Shown piece by piece: positions 54,117 to 64,000 of a DNA stretch of 64,000 nt (its first letter is position 1; every line of letters starts with the position of its first letter). The position numbers and the translations under genes were made by a program. Source of the stretch: Arthrobacter_H rhombi (GTDB taxonomy: Bacteria; Actinomycetota; Actinomycetes; Actinomycetales; Micrococcaceae); contig NZ_BAAAIV010000004.1 in NCBI RefSeq assembly GCF_039526245.1, forward strand, positions 370,740 through 434,739, written 5' to 3'. The notes beneath the pieces were generated by a model that made no database searches, was not told the origin of the DNA, and worked only from the letters and a program-made list of their open reading frames with translations.

Positions 54117-54685
54117 CGCGCCTTCCTGTTCCTGCGGTGGTTGTTGGTTCCTGCGCTCTCCTCGGAGGAGGCCTGCCGGAAGTCATCGGCGAGGCGTTCC
54201 CCGGCCTCCCGGGCTGCCCGGGCGTGGGTCGTTTCGCCGGGACGTTCCATGGCGCCGTCGTCATCGGCGTCCTCGGGGAACTCGGAGGTCTCCACGGCGA
54301 CTTCCGAGTCCTCCTCGAAGTCGTAGGCGCTCTTGACCGCGACGCGGCGGTCCTCGGCGTCATCGGTGAGTTCATCGCGCCGGGCGATGACCCAGGACCG
54401 GTAGATCATGGCCAGCAGGAACGCGGTGACCGCAAAGGTGATCACGATGGCGGTGAGGATCAACGCCTGCGGCAGGGGGTCCGCGTAATCGCCAGCGGGG
54501 GTTCCTGCTTCATACAGCGGGGCCACCCCGCTCGGCCCCCCGGCAGCCAGGATCAGCAGGTTCACGCCATTGCCGACCAGGATGATCCCCAACAGCACGC
54601 GGGTCAGGCTGCGTTCGAGCAGCAGGTAGATGCCGGTGGCGAAGAGCACACCCATCACCAGCAGTAGGGTCACGTTCACGGTCAT
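54113..54685 (-). CDS. mnhC: Mrp antiporter subunit C
   Basis: The 190-residue MnhC/MrpC subunit is homologous to complex I NuoK, with three helices: VTLLLVMGVLFATGIYLLLERSL, LLGIILVGNGVNLLILAAGG and PLPQALILTAIVITFAVTAFLLAMIYR. The C-terminal tail of about 80 residues is acidic and lineage-specific. It overlaps both neighbours by four bases. Confidence 0.96.
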   Translation of the reverse strand: MTVNVTLLLVMGVLFATGIYLLLERSLTRVLLGIILVGNGVNLLILAAGGPSGVAPLYEAGTPAGDYADPLPQALILTAIVITFAVTAFLLAMIYRSWVIARRDELTDDAEDRRVAVKSAYDFEEDSEVAVETSEFPEDADDDGAMERPGETTHARAAREAGERLADDFRQASSEESAGTNNHRRNRKAR

Positions 54686-57669
54686 CGTCCGGCCCCCGTC
54701 CGTTGCCGGCTCTCGGTGTTGCGGGCTCCCCTGGCGGATCGGGCGCGGCGCATTTCGATCTTCTCGTCGATTTCAGATCCCAGGCTGCGCAATACGTCGA
54801 CCACCAGGCCGACGACGACGAGGTAGACACCGATGTCGAAGAAGGTCGCCGTGACGAACTTGTGTTCGCCGAAGAGCGGCAACGCGAATTCCAGGACTGC
54901 CGATTGGAAGAGGTGGCCGCCGAGCAGCAGGGGCACGACGCCGGACAGGGCAGCGGTGCCCAGTCCGAGGCCGAGCAGGGTGCCCGGGCTGATGGGGGTG
55001 GCCTCGACGAGTTCGAAGCGGCCACCGGCCAGGTACCTGATCGTCATCGCGAGCCCGGCCAACAGGCCTCCGGCAAATCCGCCGCCGGGCGTGTTGTGCC
55101 CGGCGAGCAGCAGGTAGATGGAGAAGAGGATGATCGTGTGGAAAACCAGTCGGGCGACGACCTCGAAGATGATCGAACGGCTTTCCGGCGCCATGGTCTT
55201 GCCGGCCACCAGCCAGGCGTCCTTGGCCGACTGGGCAAAATGCCGTGCGGTGGCCAGCGCTGCGGCGGCTCGGCTACCGCCGCCCCCGTCCGTCCGGGCG
55301 CGCCCGACGGATCCCGGCTCGACCTCGTGGGCCCGCCGGCGCACGTCGCCGCGTCCCCGCACGAAGATCAGCGAGGCCACACCGGTCGCCGCCACGGCCA
55401 GGACGGTGATCTCCCCGAAGGTGTCCCAGACGCGGATGTCCACCAGGGTGACGTTCACGATGTTCTTCCCGGCCCCGCCGTAGTAGGCCAGCTCGGGGAA
55501 GGACAGTGAAATCGGGTCGGCGACGCGCGAGGCCATGGCGGTCATGGCGATGGCGATCATGGCCAGCCCGAATCCGATGCCCAGGACCGCACGGGCCAGC
55601 CGGTGCCCCGAGGGGTTCGCCGTCCACAACGGCGGGGGCAGCACGCGCAGCGCCAGCACCATGGCCACCAGCACGATGGTCTCCACCAGCAGCTGCGTCA
55701 GCGCGAGGTCGGGGGCGCCCTGCAGGGCGAAGATGAACGCCATGCCATACCCGGTGACGGAGACCATGAGCACCGCCAGGAAGCGCCTGTTGGCCCGCAC
55801 CGCGGCCAGCGCGCCGACGATCATGCACAGCCCCGTGACCAATTGGGCGGGGGTGTCGAACCAGGCAATCGAGGTCGGCAGCGGGGTGTCGTTCGCGAAC
55901 GCGGCGACGGCCGGGACGATCAGCGCCACCAGCAGGATGACCCCCAGGTAGAACGGCAGCGAACCACGCTGCGTGCGCCCGGTGACCCAGACGGCCACCT
56001 CGTCGATGACGTTCAGGGTCGCCTTGTAGGTCCGTTCGGCGTCGAGCAGCGCCGGCACCCGGGCCTGGAGGGCTCCGAATCCGGTGCGCCAGCGGAAGAG
56101 CAGCAGGCCGCCGACGACCATGAGGGCCGAGAGCCCCAGCACCGGGGTCAACCCGTGCCACAGGGCCAGGTGGATCGGGTGCTCCGAGGCCGGGAAGAGG
56201 GTGGCGAAGGACGCGACGGCGTGCTCGATCGGTGCCGGGTAGAAGCCGAAGGCCACCGTGATGGCGGTCAGCAGCGCCGGGGCGGCCAGGAACAGCCAGG
56301 GCACCGCCTTGAACGGGGTGTCCGGCATGCCCGGCTTGCTGGCGAAGCCTCCCCAGATGAACCGGGCGCTGTAGGCGACGGTGAGGATGGAACCGAGGAC
56401 GACGCCGATGAGCACCACGGTCCCCCAGCTACCGTGTGCGGCGAACAGGACCTCGAGCACCGACTCCTTGGCCACGAACCCGTAGAGCGGAGGGATGCCG
56501 GCCATCGAGGCTGCCGAGAGCAGCGCCACGACGAACAGCTTCGGGGCGGTCCGCCAGAGCCCGGAGAGCAGCCGGACATCGCGGGTTCCCGCCTGGTGGT
56601 CGATGATGCCGACTGCCAGGAACAGTGCCGCCTTGAAGAAGCCGTGGGCCAGCATCATGGCCAGCCCGGCGATGGCGGCGTCGGCATTGGCCTGCCCCAT
56701 GACCAGCATGAGGAATCCGAGCTGGGAGACGGTGCCGTAGGCCAGGATGAGCTTGATGTCCGTCTGGCGCAGGGCCCTCCACCCACCGATGAGCATGGTC
56801 GCCAGGCCCAGCCCGATGACCAGCGGGTCCCAATAGGCGGTGTCCGAGTAGCCGGGAGCCAGGCGTGCCACCAGGTAGATGCCTGCCTTGACCATGGCTG
56901 CGGCGTGCAGGTAGGCGGAGACCGGGGTGGGGGCGGCCATGGCGCCGGGCAGCCAGAAGTGGAAGGGGACCAGCGCCGATTTGCTGACCGCGCCGAGCAG
57001 GACCAGGGCGATGGCCACGTCGATGAGCGTGCCCCGGGAGACCAGTTCGGGGGCCATCGCCATGATCTCGGAGAGCCGGTAGGTTCCTGCGCTCTGGCCG
57101 ATCATGACCAGGCCGAGCAGCATGGCCAGCCCGCCGAAGGTGGTGACCAGCAGCGCCTGCAGTGCCGAACGGCGGGCGAAGATGCGGGCCCGGGCGAAGC
57201 CCACCAGCAGGTAGGACAGGATGGTGGTGATTTCCCAGAAGATGAACAGCAGGATCACGTCGTCGGAGATCACCAGGCCGAACATGGCGCCGGCGAACGC
57301 CAGCAGCTGGGCACCGAACGGGCCGATGTTGGCGTCCTCGTTCTTGAAGTACCGGGCGCAGTAGAACAGCACCAGCGCACCGACGCCGAGGATGAGCAGG
57401 CTCAGAACCGCTGCCAGGGCGTCCATCCGGAAGGCAAGCTCCAGCTGCAAGGCGGGGATCCACTGGAGCACCAGTCCCGGCGGCGCGTTCGGCTCGCCGC
57501 CCAACGCTGCCTGATCCGGCGAGGTGAACGACTGGAAGTTAAGCAGCAGCCAGACGAAGGACACGGCGGGAACCGCACCGAGCAGGTAGAACGAAGCACG
57601 TCCGAACCTGCGGAAGAGCAACGGCGCGACGGCGCTCACCGCGAAGAGTGCGATGAGAACCACTGCCAC
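54682..57669 (-). CDS. mnhA: Mrp antiporter subunit A fused with subunit B
   Basis: A 995-residue protein. Residues 1 to about 780 are MnhA, homologous to NuoL: LGVGALVLFYCARYF, a proton-channel Lys in SKSALVPFHFWLPGAMAAPTPVSAYLHAA, and SQLGFLMLVMGQ. The last ~170 residues are an MnhB domain (HTIILFSIYLLLAGHNTPGGGFAGGLLAGLA), a fusion known in actinobacteria and Gram-negatives. The Mrp complex exports Na+ for H+ and supports alkali and salt tolerance. I place the start at the GTG at 57669, with AGGAG six bases before it; a GTG at 57711 adds 14 hydrophilic residues and lacks a ribosome site. It heads the operon. Confidence 0.95.
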   Translation of the reverse strand: MAVVLIALFAVSAVAPLLFRRFGRASFYLLGAVPAVSFVWLLLNFQSFTSPDQAALGGEPNAPPGLVLQWIPALQLELAFRMDALAAVLSLLILGVGALVLFYCARYFKNEDANIGPFGAQLLAFAGAMFGLVISDDVILLFIFWEITTILSYLLVGFARARIFARRSALQALLVTTFGGLAMLLGLVMIGQSAGTYRLSEIMAMAPELVSRGTLIDVAIALVLLGAVSKSALVPFHFWLPGAMAAPTPVSAYLHAAAMVKAGIYLVARLAPGYSDTAYWDPLVIGLGLATMLIGGWRALRQTDIKLILAYGTVSQLGFLMLVMGQANADAAIAGLAMMLAHGFFKAALFLAVGIIDHQAGTRDVRLLSGLWRTAPKLFVVALLSAASMAGIPPLYGFVAKESVLEVLFAAHGSWGTVVLIGVVLGSILTVAYSARFIWGGFASKPGMPDTPFKAVPWLFLAAPALLTAITVAFGFYPAPIEHAVASFATLFPASEHPIHLALWHGLTPVLGLSALMVVGGLLLFRWRTGFGALQARVPALLDAERTYKATLNVIDEVAVWVTGRTQRGSLPFYLGVILLVALIVPAVAAFANDTPLPTSIAWFDTPAQLVTGLCMIVGALAAVRANRRFLAVLMVSVTGYGMAFIFALQGAPDLALTQLLVETIVLVAMVLALRVLPPPLWTANPSGHRLARAVLGIGFGLAMIAIAMTAMASRVADPISLSFPELAYYGGAGKNIVNVTLVDIRVWDTFGEITVLAVAATGVASLIFVRGRGDVRRRAHEVEPGSVGRARTDGGGGSRAAAALATARHFAQSAKDAWLVAGKTMAPESRSIIFEVVARLVFHTIILFSIYLLLAGHNTPGGGFAGGLLAGLAMTIRYLAGGRFELVEATPISPGTLLGLGLGTAALSGVVPLLLGGHLFQSAVLEFALPLFGEHKFVTATFFDIGVYLVVVGLVVDVLRSLGSEIDEKIEMRRARSARGARNTESRQRTGAGR

Positions 57670-57738
57670 TATGTACTCCTGAAGGGCTCGGGGCCACGCA
57701 TGGTTGGTCACCGCAGCTTGTTCGGTCAGGTATTTGAA

Positions 57739-57759
57739 TTGAGTTTAACAGTTAATCAA
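57739..57759. promoter_or_regulatory. AT-rich imperfect palindrome upstream of the Mrp operon
   Basis: A 21-bp imperfect palindrome (TTGAGTTTAAC-AGTTAATCAA, core TTAAC-A-GTTAA) lies in the 57670-57822 gap between the Mrp operon and a divergent MFS gene. It is AT-rich in an otherwise GC-rich region and may be part of a promoter or operator. The rest of that gap shows nothing else. Confidence 0.4.
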
Positions 57760-57810
57760 TGCAATACCTCTTTTTGTGGCTGGTCCCCCCGGATATTTCG
57801 CGCAGGGCGT

Positions 57811-57816
57811 TACGAT
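57811..57816 (+). promoter_or_regulatory. -10 element TACGAT, leaderless promoter for the MFS gene
   Basis: TACGAT is followed by 6 nt and the ATG at 57823. Confidence 0.5.
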
Positions 57817-57822
57817 GCAGGC

Positions 57823-59169
57823 ATGAGCCCGAACGCCACGCCCACGGCCCTCCCGTCCCGCGGTGCGGCGACGATTTCGAAGCAGGTCCTCGCCTGGGCC
57901 TCCTGGGATTGGGGATCCGCGGCGATCAACGCCGTGATGACCACCTTCGTATTCACGGTCTACCTGACCAGTTCCCTCTTCGGCGAGACCGATGCGAACT
58001 CGGCGGTGCTGGGCAATGCCCTGGCGATCGCCGGCGTCGTCATCGCCCTGCTGGCCCCGGTGACCGGACAGCGTTCCGACGCCGGAGGACGACGACGGTT
58101 CTGGCTGGGGGTGAACACGCTGCTGGTTGCCCTCGCGACGGCTGCCTGCTTCTTCGTGCTTCCCGACCCGCGCTTCCTCATCCTCGGCGCCACCCTCATC
58201 GCCGTGGCCAGCATCTTCTCGGAGTTCGCCACGGTGAACTACAACGCGATGCTCCCGCAGATCTCCACCCCGGCGACGATCGGCAAGGTCTCCGGCTTCG
58301 GGTGGGGCATGGGCTACCTCGGCGGCATCCTGGCGCTGGCGTTGGTGCTGTTCCTCTTCGTGCAGCCCGTGGTGGATTGGCCCGGAGCCTCCACGGACGG
58401 CTCCCTGAACCTGCGGCTGGTCGCGATCTTCTCCGCCGTGTGGTTCTTCGGATTCGGCCTGCCGGTCCTCTTCGCCGTCCCGGAGGTCAAGCGCCGCCAG
58501 AAGATGGCACGCGTGAGCTTCCTGGAGTCCTACCGCCAGCTCGGACGCAGCGTGAAGGCCCTCTGGCGCACCGAACCGCACACCGTCTTCTTCCTCATCG
58601 CCGCAGCAGTGTTCCGCGACGGGCTCGCGGCGGTCTTCACCTTCGGCGGGGTCATCGCCGCCGGCACGTTCGGCTTCGAGCTCAGCCAGGTCATCACGTT
58701 CGCCATTATCGGCAATGTCGTGGCCGCCGCCGGCGCCATGATCGGCGGGTTCCTCGATGACCGGATCGGCCCCAAGGCGGTCATCGTCGCCTCCCTCTGC
58801 GGGCTTCTGGTCGCCGCCACCGGGGTGTTCCTCTCCCCCGGCGCCTCCGGGTTCTGGGTGTTCGGCCTGATGCTGTGCCTGTTCGTCGGCCCCGCCCAAT
58901 CCTCGTCCCGTGCGTTCCTGGCGCGGCTGGCGACGACGGGCAAGGAGGGCGAGCTGTTCGGACTCTATGCCACCACGGGGCGCGCGGTGTCCTTCCTGGC
59001 CCCGGCCCTGTTCTCCCTCGCCATTGCCCTGGCCGCCCCGCATGTGGCCTCCGGCAGCGCCCAGCGCTACGGCATCCTGGGCATCATGCTTGTCCTGCTG
59101 GTCGGCTTGTGCCTGTTGCTTCCCGTACGCAAACCCGGAGCACCCGCCCCCACGGAAGCCACCCCGTGA
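57823..59169 (+). CDS. MFS transporter of the UMF1/Atg22-like type
   Basis: A 448-residue membrane transporter with about 12 helices. The start WASWDWGSAAINAVMTTFVFTVYLTS and the segment SRAFLARLATTGKEGELFGLYATTGRAVSFLAPALF are the hallmarks of the UMF1 (Atg22-like) family; the basic loop DAGGRRRFWLG is the MFS A-motif region. Substrates in this family are mostly unknown, with amino acids in the yeast member. It has a predicted leaderless mRNA. The SDR gene overlaps its stop by four bases. Confidence 0.92.
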   Translation: MSPNATPTALPSRGAATISKQVLAWASWDWGSAAINAVMTTFVFTVYLTSSLFGETDANSAVLGNALAIAGVVIALLAPVTGQRSDAGGRRRFWLGVNTLLVALATAACFFVLPDPRFLILGATLIAVASIFSEFATVNYNAMLPQISTPATIGKVSGFGWGMGYLGGILALALVLFLFVQPVVDWPGASTDGSLNLRLVAIFSAVWFFGFGLPVLFAVPEVKRRQKMARVSFLESYRQLGRSVKALWRTEPHTVFFLIAAAVFRDGLAAVFTFGGVIAAGTFGFELSQVITFAIIGNVVAAAGAMIGGFLDDRIGPKAVIVASLCGLLVAATGVFLSPGASGFWVFGLMLCLFVGPAQSSSRAFLARLATTGKEGELFGLYATTGRAVSFLAPALFSLAIALAAPHVASGSAQRYGILGIMLVLLVGLCLLLPVRKPGAPAPTEATP

Positions 59170-59933
59170 CCACGGCAGGAAGCCAGCAGGACCCCCAGGC
59201 ACGGGTCATCGTCGTCACCGGGGCGGGGTCGGGCATCGGACGGTCCGTAGCCCGCGAACTGCTGGACGCCGGATGGCAGGTGGCCCTGGCCGGGCGCCGG
59301 GCCGACGCGTTGGAACAGACCGCCAACGGGCATCCGCAGGCCCTCGTCGTCCCCACCGATGTCACCGTGCCCGGTCAGGTCGAGGCACTCTTCACCGCCG
59401 TGGTGCAGGCCTGGGGGCGGGTCGACGTGCTCTTCAACAACGCGGGGGCCTTCGGTCCGCGGGCTGCAGTGGACGAGATCAGCGTCGAGGAGTGGAACGA
59501 CGTCGTCGCGGTGAACCTGACCGGCAGCATGCTCTGTGCCGCAGCCGCGGTGCGCGCCATGAAGGCCCAGGATCCGCGCGGCGGCCGCATCATCAACAAC
59601 GGATCCATCTCCGCCCACACCCCGCGTCCGGCTTCCGTGGCCTACACGACCACGAAGCACGCCATCACGGGCCTGACGAAGTCGATCTCGCTGGACGGCA
59701 GGGGCTGCGGGATCACGGCTTCGCAGATCGACATCGGCAACACGGCCACCGAGCTCACCGCCGGTTTCACCACCGGGACCCTGCAGGCCGATGGCAGCAG
59801 CCGGGTCGAGCCGGTCTTCGACGTGGCCCACGCGGCCCGGCTGGTACGCCAGCTGGCCGAACTGCCGTTGGAGGTCACGGTGGATTCACTGGTGGTCACG
59901 GCCACCGGGATGCCGTTCACCGGGCGCGGCTGA
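59166..59933 (+). CDS. Short-chain dehydrogenase/reductase
   Basis: A 255-residue NAD(P)-dependent oxidoreductase. The Rossmann motif is VTGAGSGIGRSVAREL; LFNNAG and the catalytic NGSISAHTPRPASVAYTTTKHAITGL (Ser, Tyr, Lys) follow. An Arg in AGRRADAL after beta strand 2 suggests a preference for NADP. The substrate is unknown. The GTG start overlaps the MFS stop (GTGA), implying coupled expression and perhaps a common substrate. Confidence 0.92.
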   Translation: MTTAGSQQDPQARVIVVTGAGSGIGRSVARELLDAGWQVALAGRRADALEQTANGHPQALVVPTDVTVPGQVEALFTAVVQAWGRVDVLFNNAGAFGPRAAVDEISVEEWNDVVAVNLTGSMLCAAAAVRAMKAQDPRGGRIINNGSISAHTPRPASVAYTTTKHAITGLTKSISLDGRGCGITASQIDIGNTATELTAGFTTGTLQADGSSRVEPVFDVAHAARLVRQLAELPLEVTVDSLVVTATGMPFTGRG

Positions 59934-59955
59934 CCGCCGGCCCGCCGGCCGGAGG

Positions 59956-60537
59956 TTACGCGCCGAGGTCGGTGCGGTGGAAGTTCAGGTGGCTCCGTGA
60001 TGCCGTGGGGCCGCGCTGGCCCTGGTACCGGTTGCCGTACTTGCCGTCACCGTAGGGGTGTTCCGCGGCCGAGGAGAGCTTGAAGAAGCACAACTGGCCG
60101 ATCTTCGAGCCGGGCCACAGCTTGATCGGCAGGGTCGCCATGTTCGAGAGTTCCAGGGTCACGTGCCCGGAGAAACCCGGGTCGATGAACCCTGCTGTCG
60201 AGTGCGTCAGCAGGCCCAGACGGCCCAATGAGGACTTGCCCTCCAACCGGGCAGCCACGTCATCGGGCAGCGTGACCTGCTCGTAGGTGGATCCCAGGAC
60301 GAACTCGCCCGGGTGCAGGATGAACGCCTCGGTGGGGTCGACCTCCACCAGACGGGTCAGCTCGGGCTGCTCCAAGGAGGGATCGATATGGGCGTATTTG
60401 TGGTTGTCGAAAAGCCTGAAGAAACGGTCCAGGCGGACGTCGACGCTGGCGGGCTGGATCATCTGGGGGTCATACGGGTCCAGCCCGATGCGCCCCGAGT
60501 CCAGTTCTGTCCGGATGTCGCGGTCTGAAATCAGCAC
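59956..60537 (-). CDS. dcd: dCTP deaminase
   Basis: This homotrimeric enzyme converts dCTP to dUTP (or dUMP, in bifunctional members). The 193-residue protein begins LISDRDIRTELDSGRIGLDPYDPQMIQPASVDVRL, and has the catalytic LEGKSSLGRLGLLTHSTAGFIDPGFSGHVTLELSN (Glu and Ser/Arg). The C-terminus GNRYQGQRGPTASRS resembles the bifunctional dCTP deaminase/dUTPase of mycobacteria, which is a possibility here. I place the start at GTG 60537 because it gives the family N-terminus and lies 6 nt after a TATTTT -10 element; an upstream ATG at 60555 is less likely. Confidence 0.95.
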   Translation of the reverse strand: MLISDRDIRTELDSGRIGLDPYDPQMIQPASVDVRLDRFFRLFDNHKYAHIDPSLEQPELTRLVEVDPTEAFILHPGEFVLGSTYEQVTLPDDVAARLEGKSSLGRLGLLTHSTAGFIDPGFSGHVTLELSNMATLPIKLWPGSKIGQLCFFKLSSAAEHPYGDGKYGNRYQGQRGPTASRSHLNFHRTDLGA

Positions 60538-60543
60538 CGTTCC

Positions 60544-60549
60544 AAAATA
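60544..60549 (-). promoter_or_regulatory. -10 element TATTTT, leaderless promoter for dcd
   Basis: TATTTT on the minus strand is followed by 6 nt and the GTG at 60537. Confidence 0.6.
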
Positions 60550-60638
60550 GCCCATGCAGCCCGGACGGCGTTATCCTGAAGTCGGTGGGTTGAGTTGCAC
60601 CGCGAACGCCGCGGAGCGCCCGGCACACCACCTACACC

Positions 60639-61586
60639 ATGCCGACATCATCACGCCTGCACCGTCGTTCGGCCGCGGTGGCCCTCACGGCCACCCTCGC
60701 GGCTGCGTTCGTGCTGCCCGCCGCCGCCCACGCTTCTCCCGTGGGTGACCTGCAGGAGACCCAGGCATCGCCGTCGTCCTCCTCCCAACCCGCTCCGGGG
60801 CAGGCCGGCCACGAGGAGAAGTCGAAGACCTCCAGCCAGGAACAGGATTTCGCGGCCTTCACCGACGACCCGGCCTCGCCGCTGGTGCTGGTGAACGAAC
60901 ACCACCCCCTGCAGCCCCGGGACTACACGCCGAAGAAGCTGGTGGCCGTCCATGGTTCCGGCGCCCAAATGGTCCCCCAGGCCGCCGCCGCGTTGGAAAA
61001 GCTCTTCGCCGCCGCACGCCAGGACGGGCACGGCCTCATCGTGGAGAGCGCCTACCGGTCCCACGGCTACCAGGTGAGCCTGTTCCGCCGCTACACGAAC
61101 ATGTACGGCGAGGCCTACGCCTCCAGGATCTCGGCCCGCCCCGGAACCAGCGAACACCAGCTGGGCCTGTCGGCCGATATCGGTGCAGCCAGCGGCCAAT
61201 GCTCGCTCCGTGCCTGCCTGGCCGATCTGCCGGAGGGCAAGTGGACCGCTGCGCACGCCGCCGAATTCGGGTTCATCATCCGGTACCCGAAGGACCAGCA
61301 GGCCACCACCGGCTACAACTTCGAACCGTGGCACCTGCGTTATGTGGGCACGACGGCGGCACGCAAGATGCGGGCACAGGACGTCGCCACCTTCGAGGAG
61401 TACTCGGACCAGCTCGTGCAGGCCCGGGACGAGCACCGCGCAGGCACCGCACGCCAGGAGGCCGATGCCCAACGGCAGGCCGCCGTCGAGGAGGCGCTGC
61501 GCCAGGCAGCCGCCGAGCAAGCGGCCCGCCGTGCCGAGGAAACCCGGTGGATGCCCGCATGGGCCCGGACCGCCGCCACGCGCTGA
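60639..61586 (+). CDS. Secreted D-Ala-D-Ala carboxypeptidase (M15B, VanY-like)
   Basis: A 315-residue exported peptidase. The signal peptide (RRSAAVALTATLAAAFVLPAAAHA) ends near residue 31 and is followed by a Ser/Gln-rich linker. The M15B domain has YRSHGYQVSLF, the zinc motif TSEHQLGLSADIG (S-x-H-x-x-G-x-x-x-D) and FEPWHLRYVG. The last ~80 residues are an Ala/Glu/Arg-rich helix that may be a coiled coil. It would trim pentapeptide stems outside the membrane. No clear ribosome site precedes the ATG, so the start is uncertain by a few codons. It converges on fumarase. Confidence 0.88.
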   Translation: MPTSSRLHRRSAAVALTATLAAAFVLPAAAHASPVGDLQETQASPSSSSQPAPGQAGHEEKSKTSSQEQDFAAFTDDPASPLVLVNEHHPLQPRDYTPKKLVAVHGSGAQMVPQAAAALEKLFAAARQDGHGLIVESAYRSHGYQVSLFRRYTNMYGEAYASRISARPGTSEHQLGLSADIGAASGQCSLRACLADLPEGKWTAAHAAEFGFIIRYPKDQQATTGYNFEPWHLRYVGTTAARKMRAQDVATFEEYSDQLVQARDEHRAGTARQEADAQRQAAVEEALRQAAAEQAARRAEETRWMPAWARTAATR

Positions 61587-61618
61587 CGCAGACGACGACC
61601 CGGTAGCCCCACCAGTAC

Positions 61619-63325
<1,707 letters not shown>

Positions 63326-63454
63326 GGGGCATCCTTGGCATCCGGGGTTGTTTGCGCCCAGTCTAATTCGGGGCGCCCGGTTCCCCGAACCGCACACCCT
63401 GCGTTGCGGCGGGGCGGGTTGCGCTTCATCGGCGGGCGTGATCGGCTGGAAGGC

Positions 63455-63940
63455 ATGAGCGAAGAGCCAAACCAGACCCCATCCGAAACCCCGGATCCCG
63501 ACGAGCCGCAGACCCACCTGGAGACGGTACTCCACGAAGGGCAGGCCGATGAGGCCAAGGCGGGCCAGGTCATCGCGACCTTCCTGTCCGAGGAGGTCTT
63601 CTTCCTCAGCCGCGAACAGGTGACCGAGGAAACCGACAACGTCCAGCCGCTGCTGCTGCAGAACAAGGACGGCGAGCCGGTCATCGCCCTGTTCACCCAC
63701 GTGAACCGCATTCCCGAGACCTACATCGCCGAGGCCCCCTTCGCCGTGCGGGTGGTCGGAGCAGCGGTCATCGACAACCTCTCCGGCGCCGGCCTGGTCC
63801 TGAACCCCGGGCACCAGCTGGGCTTCGAGATCCCTGCCGACGGAGTGGAGGCCATCAAGCGCGATTTCGCCCCCGACGGTTCCCCGGCAGCGCAGGCGCC
63901 CACGGCAACGAACGACGGCGGGACCCCAGCAGGCGCCTAG
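63455..63940 (+). CDS. SseB family protein
   Basis: A 161-residue cytoplasmic protein with the SseB N-terminal domain. Visible marks are LSEEVFFLSREQV, PLLLQNKDGEPVIALFTHVNRIPE, and LVLNPGHQLGFEIPADGVEAIKRDF, the last of which is the C-terminal signature of the domain; a Pro/Ala-rich tail follows. The function in actinobacteria is unknown. The ATG at 63455 has GGAAGG just before it. The remaining 60 bp to the window end hold nothing I can identify. Confidence 0.85.
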   Translation: MSEEPNQTPSETPDPDEPQTHLETVLHEGQADEAKAGQVIATFLSEEVFFLSREQVTEETDNVQPLLLQNKDGEPVIALFTHVNRIPETYIAEAPFAVRVVGAAVIDNLSGAGLVLNPGHQLGFEIPADGVEAIKRDFAPDGSPAAQAPTATNDGGTPAGA

Positions 63941-64000
63941 ATGATTAATTCCTATTGGTTTCAGTGGTCGTAGGCAGTCAATGAGCGTTTGTTCGGCGCG

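Noticed and set aside
55603..57800. Upstream extension of the MFS gene frame (1188 codons in total)
   Set aside because: The extension is antisense to mnhA and Arg/Gly/Gln-rich; the leaderless promoter fixes the start at 57823.

Overview
The window is chromosomal DNA from a high-GC actinobacterium, most likely an Arthrobacter-like member of the Micrococcaceae. The evidence is the strong GC third-position bias, a marP-crp-RidA-DUF4177-ponA2-metallophosphoesterase block resembling the one in mycobacteria, the dnaK-grpE-dnaJ-hspR order with HspR inverted repeats (HAIR), DUF3073 and DUF4235 proteins, and many actinobacterial leaderless promoters. No phage genes, insertion sequences, CRISPR array, tRNA or rRNA were recognised. 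Two runs of N (11561-11606 and 20677-20708) are assembly gaps.

Layout. 1-7809: end of a DUF2332 gene, MarP-type membrane serine protease, Crp regulator, NUDIX hydrolase, RidA, DUF4177, class A penicillin-binding protein and metallophosphoesterase (envelope and stress functions). 7907-11559: a heterodimeric ABC exporter pair. 11643-13291: a divergent pair made of a tiny secreted protein built from six near-identical 10-residue repeats (core VGDWPH) and an XRE-HTH/TPR-like regulator. 13301-20669: purine synthesis (purD-purC leftward, purF-purM rightward) around a methyltransferase, an asparaginase, a sterol-carrier-like protein and a small membrane protein. 20730-29088: sirtuin, DUF3073, septum-formation-like protein, clpB, VOC protein, YccF, a polysaccharide deacetylase lipoprotein and trmB. 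29145-34305: the heat-shock operon dnaK-grpE-dnaJ-hspR plus a DUF1023 hydrolase. 34422-43849: DEAD-box helicase, MMPL exporter with divergent MarR, methyltransferase, membrane protein, LysE exporter, low-molecular-weight phosphatase and a kinase-PabB fusion. 43874-50815: cardiolipin synthase-like protein, PabC-like lyase, SH3/VanY peptidase, and a thiamine-type ECF transporter under a TPP riboswitch. 50891-57669: DUF4235 and the complete Mrp cation/proton antiporter operon (A/B fusion, C, D, E, F, G). 57823-64000: MFS transporter, SDR, dCTP deaminase, VanY peptidase, class I fumarase and an SseB-like protein.

The most interesting locus is 11643-13291. A TTG-started, Sec-signal-bearing 77-residue precursor carries six copies of VG(D/N)WPH and lies divergently beside a 414-residue HTH regulator with a long helical repeat domain. 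This looks like a multi-copy peptide pheromone and its cytoplasmic receptor (RRNPP-like logic) in an actinobacterium. The repeat copies differ mainly at synonymous third positions, so the peptide sequence itself appears to be under selection. A palindrome sits inside the predicted promoter of the precursor gene.

Regulation visible in the sequence: HAIR operators at clpB and dnaK matching the encoded HspR; a Crp-like site in front of crp; a TPP riboswitch with a hairpin that can cover the Shine-Dalgarno; a palindrome centred between marR and the MMPL gene; and at least fifteen genes whose -10 hexamer (TANNNT) lies 6-7 nt before the start codon, which predicts leaderless mRNAs and fixes several start codons.
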